Source: Bacteroidota bacterium (GTDB lineage Bacteria; Bacteroidota; Bacteroidia; Bacteroidales; VadinHA17). From it: 64,000 nucleotides of DNA. Both the position numbers and the translations under genes were made by a program. The number at the start of each line of letters is the position of its first letter. Within the stretch, counting starts at the first letter, position 1. The notes under the pieces were generated by a model. It did no database searches and had not been told where the DNA came from. It worked only from the letters and a program-made list of their open reading frames with translations. Below are positions 25,794 through 36,800 of this stretch, piece after piece. The stretch spans positions 36,769-100,768 of the forward strand of contig DRFJ01000047.1 of the NCBI GenBank assembly GCA_011050615.1, written 5' to 3'.

Positions 25794-27570
25794 AATCCTC
25801 AGAGACTTCCATAAGAAGTTCGCGGTAGGTCGAGAACAACCTTGATTTGGAAAGTAAGCCCACATATTTACCTCCATCCAGAACGGGGAGATTCCATGCT
25901 CCTGTTTTCCTGAAAGTATCCATTACGCTTTCAACCTTTTCTCTTTTATCAATATATGAAGGAGGCATGACCATAAGATCACTTACATAGGTTTCATCGT
26001 AAATATCCTGGTCAAACATTATATCTCTTATGTTATCAAGTAATACTACTCCCTCCAGCACTCCAATTTCATCTACTACAGGAAATATATTTCTTTTGGA
26101 TGCTGAAATTACCCTGACCAGGTCACCAAGAGTGTCTCCCGATTTCACAGTTATGAGATCTGTTTCAATTTCTTTTGTCCAGTCCATCCTGGCCAGCACA
26201 GCCTTATCCTTATGATGTGTAATCAGCTCACCTCTTCGGGCCAGTCTTTTATGATAGAGGGAGTGTTTCTCAAATCTCATAACAGTTATATATGAAACCG
26301 TAGAAGTAATTATAAGCGGTACCAGCAGACCATATCCTCCTGTTATTTCTGCGATAAGGAAAATTGCTGTCAGGGGTGCATGCATTATGCCTGCCATAGC
26401 TCCGGCCATTCCTGCAAGGGTAAAGCTGCTTTCGGGGAGGGAGTAATCTCCAAGGGTATTTATCAGCCTGGCCATGAAAAATCCGCTTACCCCGCCAATA
26501 AAGAGTGAAGGAGCAAATATGCCCCCGACTCCTCCTGCCCCGTTTGTTGAACTGCTGGCCAGAACCTTAAAAAGAGTGATCGCAAGGAGAAAAGAAAGAA
26601 TGAACCATGCCTTATTGCTCATACTGATGAAGAAGCTGTTTTCAAAAAGGGATGAGGTATCGCCGTTAAGAAGCTGACTTATAGTATTATAACCTTCACC
26701 GTACAATGGAGGCAGCATAAGGATTAAAATGCCGAGGACGGTGCCTCCCATGAGAAGTCTGACATATTGATTTTTAACTTTTTCATATAAAGACTCAAGG
26801 TATATGGTAGCCCTTGTAAAATAAACAGAAAGTAATGCTGTGCCAATCCCCAGTAATATGTACCATGGAATGTTGCCCAATGAAAATGATTCACTCAGTG
26901 CAAATGAGAAAAGTACATCCCTGCCCATCAGGAAAAATGTTACAGTAGCTGCGGTGACGGATGAAATTAACAGGGGTACTATTGATGATATGGTAAGGTC
27001 CAGCATAAGAATCTCCAGGGTAAAAACGATCCCTGCAATGGGGGCTTTGAAAATTCCTGCAACGGCACCGGCTGCCCCGCATCCCACCAGGAGAGTTATA
27101 TTCCTGTAATTCATCTTCATAAGGCGGCCTATATTTGACCCTATAGATGCTCCTGTGAGCACCACGGGGGCCTCTGCTCCCACCGATCCTCCAAAACCTA
27201 TGGTGAGGGTGCTGGCAACGATTGATGACCAGCTGTTGTGCTGCCTGATCCTGCTGTTTTTCCTGGAAATGGCATATAATATCCGGCTTACTCCATGGCC
27301 TATATCATCCCTTAGAATATATCGGACAAATAACACTGTCAGGAACATCCCGATAAGAGGGTATGCCAGGTATAGGTATCCGGCCGTACCGGTTTTAAAC
27401 CATGTAGTAAGGAACTGTTCGGTATAGTGTATGGCATTTTTTAATAATACTGCCGCAAGTGCACTCAGCATACCGGTAACAAAGCTCAGTATATAGAGGA
27501 AACGGCGCTGGTCAATATTTTTAACCCTCCACTTTAAAAACTTATTCAGTAATACTGAGAATTGTTGCAT
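25792..27570 (-). CDS. ClC family chloride transporter/channel with CBS domains (second of tandem pair)
   Basis: This 592-residue membrane protein has the ClC core (about residues 20-435, ten or more helices) and two C-terminal CBS domains (about 455-590). Selectivity motifs are GHGVS (GSGIP in E. coli ClC), GSVGAEAP with the external gating Glu, and a late GGVGGIFAPSLFIGG. The internal proton glutamate of exchangers (E203 of CLC-ec1) aligns with Ile in FTLEILML, while the preceding Glu is kept, so coupling to protons may be absent or different. CBS domains usually bind adenine nucleotides. It is the downstream gene, 42 nt after its paralogue. Confidence 0.94.
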   Translation of the reverse strand: MQQFSVLLNKFLKWRVKNIDQRRFLYILSFVTGMLSALAAVLLKNAIHYTEQFLTTWFKTGTAGYLYLAYPLIGMFLTVLFVRYILRDDIGHGVSRILYAISRKNSRIRQHNSWSSIVASTLTIGFGGSVGAEAPVVLTGASIGSNIGRLMKMNYRNITLLVGCGAAGAVAGIFKAPIAGIVFTLEILMLDLTISSIVPLLISSVTAATVTFFLMGRDVLFSFALSESFSLGNIPWYILLGIGTALLSVYFTRATIYLESLYEKVKNQYVRLLMGGTVLGILILMLPPLYGEGYNTISQLLNGDTSSLFENSFFISMSNKAWFILSFLLAITLFKVLASSSTNGAGGVGGIFAPSLFIGGVSGFFMARLINTLGDYSLPESSFTLAGMAGAMAGIMHAPLTAIFLIAEITGGYGLLVPLIITSTVSYITVMRFEKHSLYHKRLARRGELITHHKDKAVLARMDWTKEIETDLITVKSGDTLGDLVRVISASKRNIFPVVDEIGVLEGVVLLDNIRDIMFDQDIYDETYVSDLMVMPPSYIDKREKVESVMDTFRKTGAWNLPVLDGGKYVGLLSKSRLFSTYRELLMEVSED

Positions 27571-27612
27571 ATTGTAAAATAAGGTATAATAATTTCTCCC
27601 TTCAGGGGGGAT

Positions 27613-29385
27613 TTATTCTTCCATAAAGTTACGTATCATAGACCTGTAAGTTGAAAACACATTTGCCCTTGACACAAATCCCACGTACCTGCCATTATCA
27701 AGCACCGGCAGATTATAATGTGATGAGGTCTGAAACTTATAAGCCACATCTTCCATGGATTCGTTCAGTGAAACCGTTGGAGAAGGCATAAACATCAATT
27801 CCTTAACATAGGTTTTATCATATAATTCCTGCTTGAATAAAAGATGTCGTATATCGTTCTCCCAGACCACCCCCAAAAACATATTCTCCTCATCAACAAC
27901 CGGAAAAACATTCCTTGAGGAACGGGAAATAATATTCACCAGTTCACCCAGTGAGGCATCCGGCGATACCGTACTGAAATTTGTTTCAATTAGTGTGGAT
28001 ACATCCATCAATGAGAGGGCTGCTTTATCCCTGTCATGGGTAATAAGTTCACCTCTCTGGGCAAGCTGGTAGGTATACACGGAATTCCTGACAAATATTC
28101 TAAGAGTGGCATATGATATTGTAGAAGTTATCATCAGGGGTATGAACAATTCATAGCCTCCTGTTATTTCAGCGATAAGGAATATTGAAGTAAATGGGGC
28201 ATGTATGACACCTGCTATCATTCCAGCCATAGCCACAAGTACAAAATTACTAACCTCTACTTCGAAGCCGAAATAATTGAGAAGTATGGCAAAAAGCAGT
28301 CCTGCGTGTGCTCCCGTGAAAAGTGAAGGGGCAAAAATTCCACCGACACCACCACTGCCAAAGGTTACCGAAGTGGCAACAACCTTCAATAATATGATCA
28401 GTGATAAAACAAGTATAAGAACGAGCAGGCTGTCTTTATATTCAAAATAAATTGATTCCTGGAACAGGTAATTATACTTTCCCGTCAGCGCACTGTTAAT
28501 ACCTTCATAACCTTCACCAAAGAGAGCTGGAAAAATGAAGACCATTACACCCAGGAGGATACCCCCGATAAGTAATCTGTTCCACCATTTTTTTATGGCC
28601 TGGAACTTTTCTGCAATAAAAATATACACACGTGTGAAATAGACAGATATAAATCCTGTAAAGATCCCCAGAAAAATATAATAAGGGACATGACCTACAA
28701 TGAATCCCTCTTTTAATGTGAATGTATACAGGAAGTTCTGGCCCAGGAAAATATATGAGGTAAGCACGGCAGAAACACTGGATATTAACAGGGGCACTAT
28801 CGAAGCCATTGATAAATTAAGCATTATAACTTCAAGCGCAAAGGCAATAGCAGCAACAGGAGCTTTGAAGATCGAAGCCATAGCTGCTGCTGAAGCGCAG
28901 CCAAGCATTGTCATGATCTGCTTATAGCTAAGCTTCAACTTCCTGCCCAGATTTGAACCAATTGCCGCCCCGGTGGCCACAGCTGGTCCCTCCAGACCGA
29001 CCGATCCGCCAAAACCTACAGTAAGGGCACTTGAAATAATTGAAGAATACATATTATGCCCTTTTATTTGACCATTGCTACGTGAAATTGCAAAAAGCAC
29101 ACCCGGTATCCCATGTCCGACTTCCTTCCGTAAAATATATCTGGTGAATATTACCGTTCCCAGTATTCCAATCACAGGCAGTAAAAGGAAAAAACCATTA
29201 TAATGTTCAAGTTTAAAACCAAGGTCAAGAAGCTTTTGAATATAACGCACCAGGCTCTTTATGACAACAGCCCCCAGTCCTGCCGATATCCCTATCACCG
29301 CGCTAAGAATAATTACAAAGGTACCGTCGCTTATATTCCTTTTTCTCCAGATCAGGAACCTGTCTATTGCTCCCTTTTTCACCAT
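27613..29385 (-). CDS. ClC family chloride transporter/channel with CBS domains (first of tandem pair)
   Basis: The product (about 590 residues) is a paralogue of the next gene, with the same ClC core plus two CBS domains. Motifs are GHGIPGVLFA, GSVGLEGPAV (gating Glu present) and GSGGVGGIFAPSLFTG. At the E203 position the sequence is Val in FALEVIML, as in vertebrate ClC channels. I start it at ATG 29385 (MVKKGAIDRFLIW), aligning with the paralogue; the frame extends 27 codons further to 29466 but would overlap the divergent gene at 29459. The two genes arose by tandem duplication and have diverged in sequence. Confidence 0.93.
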   Translation of the reverse strand: MVKKGAIDRFLIWRKRNISDGTFVIILSAVIGISAGLGAVVIKSLVRYIQKLLDLGFKLEHYNGFFLLLPVIGILGTVIFTRYILRKEVGHGIPGVLFAISRSNGQIKGHNMYSSIISSALTVGFGGSVGLEGPAVATGAAIGSNLGRKLKLSYKQIMTMLGCASAAAMASIFKAPVAAIAFALEVIMLNLSMASIVPLLISSVSAVLTSYIFLGQNFLYTFTLKEGFIVGHVPYYIFLGIFTGFISVYFTRVYIFIAEKFQAIKKWWNRLLIGGILLGVMVFIFPALFGEGYEGINSALTGKYNYLFQESIYFEYKDSLLVLILVLSLIILLKVVATSVTFGSGGVGGIFAPSLFTGAHAGLLFAILLNYFGFEVEVSNFVLVAMAGMIAGVIHAPFTSIFLIAEITGGYELFIPLMITSTISYATLRIFVRNSVYTYQLAQRGELITHDRDKAALSLMDVSTLIETNFSTVSPDASLGELVNIISRSSRNVFPVVDEENMFLGVVWENDIRHLLFKQELYDKTYVKELMFMPSPTVSLNESMEDVAYKFQTSSHYNLPVLDNGRYVGFVSRANVFSTYRSMIRNFMEE

Positions 29386-29458
29386 AAATGCAAATATAAA
29401 AACAATAACAACCTGAAATGCCTGTTTTTTAATTAAGTTTGTGTATAAGGGATACATA

Positions 29459-30940
29459 ATGAGCAATTATGTAAAAACAATACTACCAATAGTCATACTG
29501 TCCTGTGCCAGTTACCTGTCAGCCCAGGACACGGAAAGGCCGTTACCTCCCATTCTTAATCGTGTGACAGTGAATCCTTTCACCGGCCACACCTCCTTAT
29601 ATTGGACAGCTGGTGGATCAGCTGATGTGGCAGGTTACATTATATACCTTTTTCTGAATGAAGAAGGATATGCTATTGATACCATCTACCAGCCAAACGC
29701 TTACACATATACCAATATTTTTTCGAATGCCTCCTATTATTCTGAAAGCTATGTTATCGCTGCCATCGATTCATCTGAAAACGTAAGTCCCCTGTCAAAT
29801 TTTTTAAGTACTGTATTTATCAAAGGGCAAATCGATAGCTGCAAGCATGAAATTGAGCTGTCCTGGAATACCTATAACTCCGTTTCCCCTGTGGTAAATG
29901 AGTATATTATTTATTCATCCCGGGATGGTTCAGGCTACTCTGTTGAAGGTAGCAGCCATGATACAACATTCAATATTATATCATTTGAATCATACTCAGA
30001 ATATTGCTTTTATATTGAAGCCACCCTTTCTGACGGATCATCATCACTTTCAAACCTGTTCTGCGTAAATACCGATCTCCCGGCTCCCCCCGAATGGATA
30101 AATGCCAATTATGCAAGTTACAATGAGGACGGTTCTGTTCAGCTTTCATTTACAATCGATCCCCTTACCGAATATAAGATGTACAGGATAGAAAGGAGCC
30201 CTGATTTATCATCAGGATTTGTTAACATCCATGAAACAAACAACACCACCGGACATATTGAATACGCTGACAAAAACCCTCCTTCCGGAATTAAATATTA
30301 CCGGCTTGCTGCTCTCAACAGTTGCGGGGAACCAATTGTATATTCAAATCTGGCCTCTAGCATTAATCTAAACCTTAGCCTTGAAGACGGCCTGATCAGG
30401 ATAAGCTGGAACCCTTATCACCAGTGGCAGGGAGGAGTATCAGTATACAGGGTATTCAGGAATGGCAGTGGTTATTTTGAAGAAATAGCAACAACAGCGG
30501 GGAATGATACAACATATACCGATGACTTAAGGGCTTTTATGTATGAAACAAACCGGGAAAATATTTGCTACAGGATCATTGCAGAGGAGGCTTATAATCC
30601 TTATTTCGAAAATGCCAAGAGTACTTCAGAATTAAAATGTTTTGAACAGCCCATGAATATATATGTACCAAATGCCTTTACTCCTGATGGTAACCTGGTA
30701 AATGACATCTTCAGGCCTGTTCTGTCCTTTGTCCCGGTAAAATATAAAATGATAATAAAGAGCAGAGCCGGGATCACACTGTTCCGGACTGATGATCACC
30801 TTGAAGGATGGAATGGAAGTCATGGTAACAGAAAATTACCTGAAGATGTTTACATCTGGTTTATTGAGACAGAAACACCTGAAGGAAAAACAATTACCAG
30901 AACAGGCACCGTTACCATAATTTTTAATCAAGAACCCTGA
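29459..30940 (+). CDS. Secreted protein with FN3-like repeats and a CHU_C/gliding-type C-terminal domain
   Basis: The product (493 residues) has a signal peptide (about 1-23, ending YLSAQD), then several fibronectin type III-like beta modules, seen as repeated patterns such as LYWTAGGSADVAGYIIYL, LSWNTYNSVSPVVNEYII and ISWNPYHQWQGGVSVYRVFR. The last 90 residues form the gliding motility-associated (type B) sorting domain: YVPNAFTPDGNLVNDIFRPV, a FRTDDHLEGWNG core, PEDVYIW and a final TVTIIF. This domain targets proteins to type IX secretion in Bacteroidota. It is probably surface-exposed and adhesive. I start at ATG 29459, the first codon giving a proper signal peptide. Confidence 0.9.
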   Translation: MSNYVKTILPIVILSCASYLSAQDTERPLPPILNRVTVNPFTGHTSLYWTAGGSADVAGYIIYLFLNEEGYAIDTIYQPNAYTYTNIFSNASYYSESYVIAAIDSSENVSPLSNFLSTVFIKGQIDSCKHEIELSWNTYNSVSPVVNEYIIYSSRDGSGYSVEGSSHDTTFNIISFESYSEYCFYIEATLSDGSSSLSNLFCVNTDLPAPPEWINANYASYNEDGSVQLSFTIDPLTEYKMYRIERSPDLSSGFVNIHETNNTTGHIEYADKNPPSGIKYYRLAALNSCGEPIVYSNLASSINLNLSLEDGLIRISWNPYHQWQGGVSVYRVFRNGSGYFEEIATTAGNDTTYTDDLRAFMYETNRENICYRIIAEEAYNPYFENAKSTSELKCFEQPMNIYVPNAFTPDGNLVNDIFRPVLSFVPVKYKMIIKSRAGITLFRTDDHLEGWNGSHGNRKLPEDVYIWFIETETPEGKTITRTGTVTIIFNQEP

Positions 30941-30946
30941 TATCGG

Positions 30947-30977
30947 TTTATAATGACCTTAATATTCGCTATATTTG
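30947..30977 (+). promoter_or_regulatory. Promoter of the rel/spoT gene
   Basis: TTTA (30947-30950) and TATATTTG (30970-30977), 19 nt apart, fit the Bacteroidota pattern. Transcription would start near 30985, so the ATG at 31002 is used rather than the in-frame start at 30975. Confidence 0.65.
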
Positions 30978-31001
30978 CAGTTGGGCGATTGTAAAGAGAA
31001 T

Positions 31002-33245
31002 ATGGGGAACAAGAATATATTTACAGAGGAAGATTTCGCACTCATCAATAAGGAGTTTAATGCATTGAAAGACAATCTCATCAGGTGTAATACACCTGAA
31101 TGTGTTGAGCTTGTCACAAAAGCATTCAGTCTTGCCAACAAGGCACATCTGAATATGCGGAGAAGGTCAGGCGAACCCTATATTATTCATCCCATTGAAG
31201 TAGCCAAAATAGTAAATGCCGAGCTAGGCCTGGGTGCGAAGTCCATTGCAGCAGCTCTTCTCCATGATGTTGTTGAGGATACTGATTATACCCTTGACGA
31301 TATTGAGAAACACTTCGGACCAAAGATTGCATCAATCATAGACGGTCTCACCAAGATTTCAGGCAGCTACGATAACAGGAATACTTCACAGCAGGCTGAG
31401 AATTTCAGAAAGATGCTCCTAACCCTTTCCGACGACATAAGGGTCATACTGATTAAAACTGCTGACAGGCTTCATAATATGCGTACCCTTGACTCACTGC
31501 CTGAGAGGAAAAAAATGAAGGTTGCCGGGGAAACAATATACCTTTATGCTCCCCTGGCACACCGGCTGGGCCTTTTCGCCATAAAAACCGAACTGGAAGA
31601 CCTCAGTCTCAAATACCGCCATCCAAAAATATTTGATGAGATCAGCAGGAAGCTTAAACACAGTGAGAAAAAGAACCAGGCCATGATAAACAGGTTCTCT
31701 CTCCCGATAATAGCATACCTTGAAGCTGAAAACCTGAATTTCGATATTACAGGACGGCCTAAATCCATATATTCCATATGGAAAAAAATGCAGACTAAAA
31801 ATGTTCCCTTCGAAGAAATTTATGATATACTTGCCGTTAGGATAGTTTTTGAACCTGTTAAAGGAGTATCGGAGAAAACAAGCTGCTGGAATATATATTC
31901 AATCATTACAGATATCTACATGCCCAAGCCCGACAGGCTTCGCGATTGGGTCAGCAGACCAAAAGCAAATGGCTATGAAGCCCTTCACCTTACAGTGATG
32001 GGACCACACGGAAGATGGGTGGAAGTCCAGATCAGGAGTAAACGTATGGATGAATATGCCGAAAGAGGATATGCCGCCCACTGGAAATATAAGGGAGATA
32101 ATTCACAGGAAAGCGAACTTGACAAATGGATTAAGAAAATCCGTGAAATGCTTGAGAGTCCGAACAGTGACCCCATTGAATTCCTGGATGAGTTTAAAAT
32201 GAACCTGTTTTCCTCCGAGATTATGGTATTTACCCCGAAAGGAAACATAATAAACTTACCGAAAGGTGCCACCGCCCTTGATTTTGCCTACGAAATACAC
32301 ACAGAGATAGGCAATAATGCTATAGGAGCCAAAATAAATTACAAACTGCAGACATTGAATACCACCCTCCAGAGTGGTGACCAGGTTGAAATAATTACAA
32401 GTGACAAGGCCAAACCTGTTAAGGAATGGCTCGACTACGTTACGGTAGCAAAGGCAAAATCAGCAATAAAACATTCATTGAGGATTGAAATAAAAGAACT
32501 GAAAGACAAGGGGAAAAATATTCTTGAAGAGAAGCTAAGAGAACTTAAAGTAACACATAATTCAGAAGTATACAATAAACTCCTTCCGGGATACGATTGC
32601 GTCAGCCGGGATGACCTGTATTCAAAAATAGGAAATGAAAGCATCAGCCTGGACAATATCAAGAAAATACTGAAAAAGAATCCGAGCAGCCGTATAATTA
32701 AATACTGGGAACTGAGAATGCCGGGCTCCCAGAAAGAGTCAAAGAAAAAGGATGAACCAAAGGAAAGAGATATTGATACTAAGGTTCCCTACCTTATCAG
32801 GGAAAGTGTGGATGACATGAAACCTGATTATGAAATTGCCAAATGCTGTAAACCCATTCCCGGAGATGAAGTAGTGGGTTATATAGCTTCCGACGGTAAA
32901 ATAATTATTCACAAACCAAAATGCCCTGTAGCTGTCAGGCTGATGTCGAGTGAAGGAAACAGGCTGATTGCTGTAAAATGGACCATTCATAAAATGGTGT
33001 CCTTCCTCGCACAGATTCATCTTGAGGGAATAGACAGAATGGGGGTGGTAAATGATATTACGAACATTATTTCACGTGAACTTAGCGTAAACATGCGAAA
33101 TATCACCATTAATGTTAATGACGGTATCTTTGAAGGGACCATTGATGTATATGTGCATCATACCAAAGACCTCAATAACCTGATAATGAAACTGGTAAAT
33201 ATTGAAGGAGTAGACAGGGTAAAAAGAGTTGAAGATTTTAACTGA
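31002..33245 (+). CDS. Bifunctional (p)ppGpp synthetase/hydrolase, Rel/SpoT family
   Basis: The product (747 residues) makes and degrades the stringent-response alarmone. Domain order is the HD hydrolase with HD at 88-89 and VVEDTD at 90-95, the nucleotidyltransferase synthetase (RPKSIYSIWKKM, EIYDILAVRIVF, RPKANGYEALHLTVMG and EVQIRSKRMDEYAERG), the TGS domain (IMVFTPKGNIINLPKGATAL), a conserved-Cys region (AKCCKPIPGDEVVGYI) and a C-terminal ACT domain (DRMGVVNDITNIISREL). All parts are present, so it is a full-length long RSH protein. The upstream promoter supports the 31002 start. It is followed by a Fur-like gene in the same direction. Confidence 0.97.
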   Translation: MGNKNIFTEEDFALINKEFNALKDNLIRCNTPECVELVTKAFSLANKAHLNMRRRSGEPYIIHPIEVAKIVNAELGLGAKSIAAALLHDVVEDTDYTLDDIEKHFGPKIASIIDGLTKISGSYDNRNTSQQAENFRKMLLTLSDDIRVILIKTADRLHNMRTLDSLPERKKMKVAGETIYLYAPLAHRLGLFAIKTELEDLSLKYRHPKIFDEISRKLKHSEKKNQAMINRFSLPIIAYLEAENLNFDITGRPKSIYSIWKKMQTKNVPFEEIYDILAVRIVFEPVKGVSEKTSCWNIYSIITDIYMPKPDRLRDWVSRPKANGYEALHLTVMGPHGRWVEVQIRSKRMDEYAERGYAAHWKYKGDNSQESELDKWIKKIREMLESPNSDPIEFLDEFKMNLFSSEIMVFTPKGNIINLPKGATALDFAYEIHTEIGNNAIGAKINYKLQTLNTTLQSGDQVEIITSDKAKPVKEWLDYVTVAKAKSAIKHSLRIEIKELKDKGKNILEEKLRELKVTHNSEVYNKLLPGYDCVSRDDLYSKIGNESISLDNIKKILKKNPSSRIIKYWELRMPGSQKESKKKDEPKERDIDTKVPYLIRESVDDMKPDYEIAKCCKPIPGDEVVGYIASDGKIIIHKPKCPVAVRLMSSEGNRLIAVKWTIHKMVSFLAQIHLEGIDRMGVVNDITNIISRELSVNMRNITINVNDGIFEGTIDVYVHHTKDLNNLIMKLVNIEGVDRVKRVEDFN

Positions 33246-33329
33246 CCAAAAACACCACGGGTACCGGAAAAGACTATTTGTATTGAAGAAAAAAATCATT
33301 TAATTTGGTTATTTTAATCTGGTTTAAAT

Positions 33330-33776
33330 ATGGTTAGCGAAGAAACCAAAAGAACCGTAAAACAGATATTTACTTCATATCTGGAAAAAAAGGGGCACCG
33401 TAAAACACCTGAACGGTTTGCCATCCTTGATGAGATATACTCGAGATCGGGGCATTTTGATATTGAATCACTTTATATCTTTATGAAAAACAAGAATTAC
33501 AGGGTAAGCAGGGCTACATTATATAATACAATTGATCTGCTTCTCGACTGTAACCTTGTAATAAAACATCAGTTTGGAAAAAATATAGCACAGTTTGAAA
33601 AAGCCTATAATTGCGGCCAGCACGATCATCTTATAAATACTGAAACCGGTAAGGTTATTGAATTCTGTGACCCCCGAATTCATGAAATCATCAACACAGC
33701 CTGTGAACTGCATAATTTTAACCCCCAATATCATTCCCTTTATATTTACGGTACAAGTAAGGAGAAAAATGACTGA
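33330..33776 (+). CDS. Fur family transcriptional regulator lacking the usual structural CxxC
   Basis: This 148-residue protein has the Fur winged helix ([20 protein letters not shown] followed by [14 protein letters not shown] and [19 protein letters not shown]) and the dimerisation domain with NCGQHDHLI and [18 protein letters not shown]. The normal first CxxC structural-zinc pair, usually HLICxxCGKV, is replaced by [10 protein letters not shown]; one Cys follows at EFCD. It could be a Fur, Zur or PerR-type sensor; the missing pair means metal use cannot be read from family rules. It lies between rel/spoT and the dehydratase activase. Confidence 0.88.
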   Translation: MVSEETKRTVKQIFTSYLEKKGHRKTPERFAILDEIYSRSGHFDIESLYIFMKNKNYRVSRATLYNTIDLLLDCNLVIKHQFGKNIAQFEKAYNCGQHDHLINTETGKVIEFCDPRIHEIINTACELHNFNPQYHSLYIYGTSKEKND

Positions 33777-33861
33777 TAATCGCAGGCTGTTGATAAACAA
33801 TGCCAGCAAATAATTAAGACAGGTATTATAATACGGTTTTTATATAGTAAATTCAAGTCCG

Positions 33862-36800
33862 ATGAACAATGCACTCCCTGAAGAAAGCCATCTCGGGATG
33901 GATATAGGCTCGATATCTGTAAATACGGTGATTATTGACAATAAGGGAGAAATTTTTTATGAGGATTATTCATACTGCCAGGGTAAACCTTTTAATGTAG
34001 TCCTTAAAATACTAAAGGGTATTGAAAATAACCTTGCCCTGACAAATTTTTCTACAGTTTCTTTTACTGGCAGTGGCGGCAAACAGGCAAAAGAGCTTCT
34101 GGGCGGTATTTTTCTAAACGAGGTAATAGCCCAGGCAGAAGCTGTGTCAAACTTATTTCATGAGGTACGGACCGTTATTGAGATAGGCGGAGAAGATTCA
34201 AAACTCATCCAGATGGAAGCAGATGGAAAGCTTCGTGCCTCGCAACTGTCAGATTTTTCCCTTAACAGCCTCTGTGCTGCAGGTACGGGTTCATTTCTTG
34301 ACCAGCAGGCAAAGAGGATAGGGATTAAAATTGAAAATGAATTTGGTGAGCTTGCTGAGAGATCTGAAAATCCCCCAAGGATAGCGGGAAGATGCAGCGT
34401 ATTCGCAAAAAGTGACATGATACATCTTCAGCAGATTGCCACCCCTCTTCACGATATTGTTGCAGGTCTGTGTTTTGCTGTCGCACGAAATTATAAATCT
34501 ACTCTTGGAAGGGGCAAAAAACTCGAAAAACCATTTATTTTCCAGGGAGGGGTGGCGGCAAATGCAGGTATGAGAAGAGCAATAACAGAAGTCTTTGACC
34601 TTAAACCCGGAGAGCTTATCATACCTGAAAATTATGCCTCCATGGGTGCAATAGGTGCAGTATATTATAATTTGAGGCATAAACAAAAGGGGAAACGGTA
34701 TGCAGGCACGGCCCTCCTTGAAAAATATCTTGAATCAGGAAGTGGTAAGACATATCATCTTGATCCTTTGATAGTTTCTGAAGCAGAATATATAAAGGAG
34801 GTAAAACCAATACCCCCGGGAGTTGGAATGCTGGACGTTTACCTGGGCCTGGATGTTGGATCCCTGAGTACAAATGTGGTGCTCATCGATAAGGATAATA
34901 ATGTTATAGCAAGACGATACCTCCCCACTGCCAGCAAGCCCCTGGAAGCAATAAGAAAGGGGCTCAGCGAAATTTACGACGAGGTGGGCACACGTGTAAG
35001 GGTAAGAGCGGCAGGAACAACAGGATCAGGACGATATCTGACAGGCGATTTCATAGGGGCAGACACCATTCAAAATGAAATAACGGCACAGGCAAAGGCA
35101 GCTATAGCATATGATAAGACAGTTGATACAATATTTGAGATCGGCGGACAGGATTCAAAGTATATTAGCATAAAGAACGGTGTGGTTATTGATTTTGAAA
35201 TGAATAAGGTTTGTGCCGCAGGAACTGGTTCTTTCCTGGAGGAACAGGCTGAAAAACTTGGTATCAACATAAAAGAAGAATTTGGCAGGTTTGCCCTTGA
35301 ATCAATAAAACCTGTAAGACTGGGTGATCGGTGTACGGTATTTATGGAATCTGACCTTAACTCATACCAGCAGAAAGGAGTATTCCTGAATGACCTGCTC
35401 GGCGGACTGGCTTACTCAATAGTGCAGAATTATCTTCAGAAAGTGGTGGGTGAAAAGCTTATAGGTGACAGGATTTTCTTCCAGGGCGGGGTAACAAACA
35501 ATAAGTCAGTAGTAGCAGCTTTTGAAAGAGTTACAGGGAAAAAAATAACAATCCCGCCACATTTCGACGTCACCGGTGCCATTGGCGCAGCAATACTTGC
35601 CAGGGAACAGATGACTGAAGGTGGAAAAACCCGGTTCAAGGGTTTTGAAATCAGTAACAAAACCTATAGCGTAAAACGTTTTACCTGCCAGGCCTGTTCA
35701 AATAATTGCGATATACAGTCAATCCGGATTGAAGGGGAAGAAAAAGCACTCTTTTACGGAGGACGTTGTGAAAAATACGAAAAAGAGGAAAGGAAAAAGA
35801 AGGGAAGCAATATTCCCGACCTGTTCAGGGAAAGAACGGAGAGACTCCTTGGTGACTATGCTTTAAAATTTGACAGGAGCAAAACCAGTATTGGCCTTCC
35901 CCGTGCTCTCATGATATTTTACCAGCAGTTCCCTTTCTGGCGAAGCTTCTTTGAAGAGCTGGGCTTTAACATTATTCTATCGGATGAGTCAAACAGCAGG
36001 CTGGTAAAAGAATCAATTGAACTGATGGTTTCCGAAACATGTCTTCCCATGGAACTGGTACACGGGCACGTAAAGAATCTTCTCGACAAAGGAGTTGATT
36101 ATATCTTTCTTCCTTTCGTTGTAAATATGAAAGCCGGTGCAGATAATCCTACAAGTAATTGCAACTGCCCATGGATCCAGGCAGCACCCTTCATGATAAA
36201 AAGTGCCTTTAAAGATAAGTCTGTCAGAGATAAGTTGCTGATGCCTGCCCTGCATTTCAAGTATTTTAAGACAGCACTGAAAAAGGAACTGGGGAAATTT
36301 ATGAAAGAATCATTTGGCATTAAGCCTTCACTTACATGGAAAGCGATTCTTAAAGCCGACATGGTCCAGGAAGCCTTTGAAAAATCCTTACATTTGAGGG
36401 GCAAGGAGGTAATCAACTGCAATTACGGAGAAGGTATCAAGAAGATTGTTATACTGGGGCGTCCATATAATACAGGTGATCCTTACCTTAATCTGAGCCT
36501 CATAGAAAAGCTTATTAATCTTAATACACTGCCTCTACCGGTTGATTTTCTGCCCCTGCAGGATGAAAATATATTTGATGATTATCCCATGATGTACTGG
36601 CCCAATGGTCAGAAAATTATTGCAGCTTCACGCCTGGTAAGAAAATCAGATGATCTTTATGCTGCCTACATCGGTAATTTCAGGTGCGGGCCCGATTCTT
36701 TCATTAGCCATTATGTCAGGCATGAGATGAAAGGAAAACCCTTCCTTCACCTCGAGGTTGATGAACACAGTGCAGGTGCAGGCATGATAACAAGATGTGA

